From: Trema orientale
Lineage: Eukaryota; Streptophyta; Magnoliopsida; Rosales; Cannabaceae
Direction: 5' to 3'
Assembly (NCBI GenBank): GCA_002914845.1
Contig: JXTC01000033.1
Span: 1,269,608 to 1,333,607 of the forward strand
DNA: 64,000 bases
The stretch's first letter is position 1; each line of letters opens with the position of its first letter. This document shows positions 60,308 to 64,000 of the stretch, piece by piece. The position numbers were made by a program, and so were the translations under genes. Below the pieces are notes generated by a model, which ran no database searches, had not been told where the DNA came from, and was given only the letters and a program-made list of their open reading frames with translations.

Positions 60308-61941
60308 GTTAAGAGTTAAAGTACATTATATCCTGTACATATGTATAATTACATTAAATAAACTATAATGAATATGATTGTGGGTAAATGATTGGGGTCA
60401 TTGATTGAAAGGAAAAATAAAAAGTAAACCGGAAAATTAAGAATTAGTAAGTGTATAAGTTTGATCTAATTCGACAAATTGAGGAATATATTTCACATAT
60501 CTAGCAGCACAGGGTGAAAATTATAAGTAATTTGCTAAAACACAAGACTGATTATTGTTATTTTACACATGAAAACAAAATAAAAGATCACAATAAAGTA
60601 TACCACAAAACCCTAAATATTTGCTAAACTAGTTATGGCAATTGACACATGCGTTCTCATTTTGAATTGATCATACGCAAAAAACACAAATTTCTTGTGA
60701 ATAAATGTTTAATTGTATGGCCTTATTAAGAAATACTACTTAACAAAAAAAAAAAAAAATTGTTATTTGACTAAACACAGAGCAATTGCCACACATCCGT
60801 CCTTTTTAACTCACGTGGGACCGGTAATGTTTTGCATCTGCTTTGCACTTCATTAATATAATTGACTGCAGCGACCGCAGTTAGTTAACCGTACTTCCCA
60901 TGAAAGCAACATTCAAGCTTTACTTTTGTCTTTCTTTTTCAATGTAAGATCAGAACTGAGAACAGCCCAATTATAATTTTTACTTCTTTTTTTTTTTTTT
61001 CCAACTATATGCAAGATGACGAGATAATCATATTAAATCTCACCTTCAAAGCTAATAGACAATAAAAAAAAAATATGAGTAGACTTTTATACAATCGTTG
61101 TAAACAGTGTAGAGGTAAAGGTAGGCTAAAAATTGCAACCGGTTGAGGACATTTGATTTGTTGTTTTTTTGTTTTTTTCCTGCTCATTTAGGCGGTAGGT
61201 GCATAAAAAATATGTATATATATATATATGGAGGACTTCTCAATGGTTACAAAAATTGTAACCATGAATGGATACTAAAAAAAGTAGTGATAGCATTAAA
61301 TTTTTTTGATGGTAATAAATAGCATTAAATTTTTTTGGCCAACCACCAAACTAATCACCACCGTAGGACATTAGATCTAACGGCTTAAACCATTGTAACC
61401 ATCCATGGGTAAATATTGTTGTAACCATTTAAACCAAACCCATATATATATATATATATATTTATATAATATTTTCAACCATAAAAAAGATCGAAGCTCT
61501 ATACAAAATAAAACAACTATACCCCAAATTCTTGGACGTAGATCTTCAAAATACTCTGCAACATAACGATTAACCCATTCACTAAAATAAAAAAAAAAAA
61601 AAAATCGACGAAAAAACCTATGAGTGCACAATTTGTTGTTAGGATAAAATTATCAAGGGGTAAATATGTGCAACATAATTTAATTATGATATAACATGTC
61701 ATTAGTCATTCCTAATAAAAAATAATGTGCAACTTTTTGAATATTTGTAGGACTATATTGTATTTTTTTTCCCGAAAAAATGTTATTTTATTGGGCCTTA
61801 TCTTGTTACCTAAACAAGGTTCTTATATTACCTAAGGAAATAATAATGTTATATATCCTTCACTTTTTATGTGGGTAACTAGTCACCAAATTTTACATCA
61901 TGGGACTAGAGCCTAGCCTTATATCTATATATATATATATA
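60308..61941. other. Gene-free AT-rich DNA with one small inverted repeat
   Basis: No gene. At about 61229-61440 CTCAATGGTTACAAAAATTG at the left and TTGTTGTAACCATTTAAACC at the right are partial inverted repeats sharing AATGGTTACAA, between TA runs. It may be another TA-associated MITE. Confidence 0.45.
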
Positions 61942-62182
61942 AGTTCCCAATCCAATAGGTATTTTTTCTTACCTATCTATAGGTAATGTTGTCCAATTAA
62001 AATTTATTATATACGTCTTTTCATTAAAAAGGTGGAGAGAGAAAAACATTAAATAATGACTATTTATTTTAATTTTAATTTTTTTTAATTTCTTAAATTA
62101 TAGTACCCGTTAGATTGTTGATCTAACGGCTAAAAAAAATACCTATGAATAGGTAAAAAAAAAAAAAACCTATTGGATTAGG

Positions 62183-62186
<4 letters not shown>
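61942..62186. mobile_element. TA-flanked MITE, copy F (best-preserved)
   Basis: AGTTCCCAATCCAATAGG at the left and CCTATTGGATTAGGAACT at the right are near-perfect inverted repeats, each directly bordered by (TA)n. The interior has ACGTCTTTTCATT, a GAGAGAAAAACATTAA block and a TAGATTGTTGATCTAACGG hairpin. At 245 bp it serves as the reference copy for the family. Confidence 0.9.
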
Positions 62187-62214
<28 letters not shown>

Positions 62215-62216
<2 letters not shown>

Positions 62217-62282
62217 GTACCAATCCAGTAGGTATTTTCTTTTATACCTATCCATAGGTGTTGTTTTGTCTAATTAAAATTT
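62215..62282. mobile_element. TA-flanked MITE, copy G, left half
   Basis: GGGTACCAATCCAGTAGG follows a (TA)n run. It matches copy F up to TAATTAAAATTT and is then interrupted by the element at 62283-63469; the other half continues at 63470. Confidence 0.85.
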
Positions 62283-63469
62283 AGGAAAAATCTAATATAG
62301 GAGCGTTAAAATCCCTTTTACACATACAAGGACTTTTACTCTTCATCCAACTGCTCTTCTTATATCTAAAGAGTGCGCATAGTGTGCTATTATGTAGTAG
62401 AAAGTTATTCTTCAATATACTGAAACTAACAGAAAAAAAGAAGAAGATAAAGGCGGACAGAATCACTCGTTAAGGTAACTGAGTAACAGAATTTAGAATT
62501 TTGCCTTTAACAGAGCATTCAACAGATTGGGAGTTTGTATTGTCGGAGTTAACTGATACTTTACTAGCACGGCTTTCCAACTATGTATCATGGCTTTTCT
62601 TATGGTTTCCGTACAATTCATAGATCTTTGACATCCTTCCCTTGACTATTTGTATTTCTAAATCTCTGTGATACACATTTTGTGCTTTTGCCCAATCCAC
62701 TTTTTACATTGTTGGCTAATGTTTTTAGATATTTACATCTAGAATTAATAACTGAATCATCTTTCTGTTTCTCAATACTTTCATCTTTGTACCTTGGACC
62801 ACCATTAGATTTAAAATTTGATGATTTTTGGATTTGATACAATATTTCTAACACCTGCTTCTGGAAAACTCCTCTCTTCATCCTGTTTTTGGTTATCTTC
62901 CTTCAATGACCTAATTTCATTCTCAAGCAAATGGGTTTGATTAAAAACTGCACCATAATTTTTCTCTAACTGTCTCATTGCAGCAACTATAAATTCCATT
63001 GCGATTTCCTTCTTGGAATTAAATTAAATTAAATGCTCATTTTGTTTTTAAGATCTTATTAAATACCCATTTGTTAACATATATTTTCTCAGGTTAATTT
63101 AATCATTATTTGTACTAAAACAATTGGCTACTCAAAATTTTATCAGTAAAAGAGAAATTAGGGTTCAGTACTTGAAATACCAAATTGAATAGATTGAAAT
63201 ACCAAAATAGATCAAATTACCTTTAATACTTTCTCTACTTAAATAAGCTTAGTATAGTCCAACATAGATTTTTACCATTTTTCCAAGTCTCGAATCTCAA
63301 TCTCACCACCTAGGAATAGATGAAGCAGAGTATATATATTACCTTCTAATGCTCTCTTATTTTTTCTTTTAATATACTCGTTTGTGGCTCCGTTTATTTT
63401 GATCTGACGGATATAAAACTGCGCGTACGTGTACGAGGGATTTAAGAGCTCCTACATCAGAATTCTCCT
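62283..63469 (-). mobile_element. 1,187-bp inverted-repeat transposon with a small unrecognised coding region, inserted in a MITE
   Basis: The terminal 33 bases are imperfect inverted repeats (AGGAAAAATCTAATATAGGA at the left, inverted AGGAGAATTCTGATGTAGGA at the right). AAAATTT flanks both sides (62276-62282, 63470-63476), and copy F shows the uninterrupted site. On the minus strand a TATA-like ATATATATAC (about 63340) precedes ATG at 62999, opening 62 codons rich in Gln, Glu and Lys (RQLEKNYGAVFNQ, LLENEIRSLKED). An overlapping 87-codon frame follows (62881-62618) and is Lys/Ser-rich. Neither protein was recognised; the first looks coiled-coil forming. It may be a captured host gene piece. 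Superfamily is uncertain: a 7-bp duplication is unusual, and shifting the ends could make it 5 or 3. Confidence 0.72.
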
Positions 63470-63600
63470 AAAATTTATTACTTACGTCTTTTCATTGTAA
63501 AAGGTGAAGAGAGAAAAATATTAAGTAATGAGAATTTATTTAAATTTTTTGTTTCCAACTACTTAAATTATAGTAACCCTTAGATCAATGATCCAAAGTA
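63470..63600. mobile_element. TA-flanked MITE, copy G, right part (truncated)
   Basis: It resumes the family sequence at AAAATTTATTACTTACGTCT, includes GAGAGAAAAATATTAAGTAA, and breaks off after TAGATCAATGATCCAAAG. The terminal A-rich part and inverted end are missing. Confidence 0.8.
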
Positions 63601-64000
63601 TTATTGTGATGTTCTTTTTTTTTCTTTTTCTTCCTTCTTTTGGAAGACATGAAAATATTTGTGAGAAAATACCAAAAATCTCTTACGTGTTTTAGAAAAA
63701 GACCAGCTTTCACCATGTATTTTTAGAAATACAAAATACTATACTACCCAGTTTGTCAAATTAAGTCAAAGTCGTTCTTTCGGATAAACTTTTGTTAATT
63801 TTATCTGAAAATAGCCGAAATGCCTATAGTCAGATAATCAAATTATTCATTGCACTTGTAAAAAAAAGCCCTTTTAAGCCAAATGGTTGAATTTTGGATC
63901 ACTATTTGAAGAATGGCCATTTTCCAAACACTATTAAACAATAACTGAATTTTGAAACTTATTTGAAAAATTGTTGTTTTTCATATTTAATAGATCAAAG
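63601..64000. other. AT-rich DNA, nothing recognised
   Basis: No gene, repeat or RNA could be supported in the last 400 bases. Confidence 0.5.

Overview
This is a 64 kb piece of nuclear DNA from a flowering plant, most likely a eudicot. The evidence is three complete plant genes (an AUXIN RESPONSE FACTOR, a CAS/exportin-2 and a DREB-type AP2/ERF factor), plant-type introns, and very AT-rich intergenic DNA full of MITEs, a SINE, a LINE remnant and LTR-element fossils. The species cannot be named from sequence alone. All three genes are on the minus strand and show no operon-like or functional linkage.

Layout: 0.3-3.6 kb is a broken Ty1/Copia element interrupted by the tail of a second LTR element. 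6.6-10.3 kb is a 14-exon class-B ARF gene (691 aa, ARF9/ARF18-like); all 14 exons were placed and close into one frame, with a CT-rich leader/promoter to about 10.9 kb. 11-33 kb is gene-poor, AT-rich DNA with long-inverted-repeat (foldback) elements, Mutator-type MITEs with 9-bp target duplications, TA-flanked MITEs, a hAT-like relic and young tandem duplications. 34.2-35.6 kb is a probable solo LTR containing a 733-base assembly gap. 39.8-42.7 kb is a single-exon CAS/exportin-2 gene (979 aa) with a probable 3'-UTR intron just after the stop; on both sides (36.8-38 and 43-48.6 kb) lie many copies of three short palindromic repeat families.

The most interesting part is 50.6-53.3 kb. It has Mutator-like terminal inverted repeats, a near-perfect 9-bp target duplication, a dense field of GTCACA/TGTGAC motifs, and a captured, decayed fragment of an LRR receptor-like (pseudo)kinase. 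I read it as a Pack-MULE. A second candidate is at 62.2-63.6 kb, where a 1,187-bp inverted-repeat element carrying a small unrecognised coding region has split a TA-flanked MITE, leaving a 7-bp duplication.

57.9-58.5 kb is an intronless DREB A-4-like ERF gene (199 aa). About 0.3 kb upstream of its start codon lies a 5'-truncated LINE with a poly-A tail and 14-bp target duplication, and about 1.1 kb downstream lies a tRNA-type SINE with a perfect 12-bp target duplication. No tRNA, rRNA or CRISPR was found.
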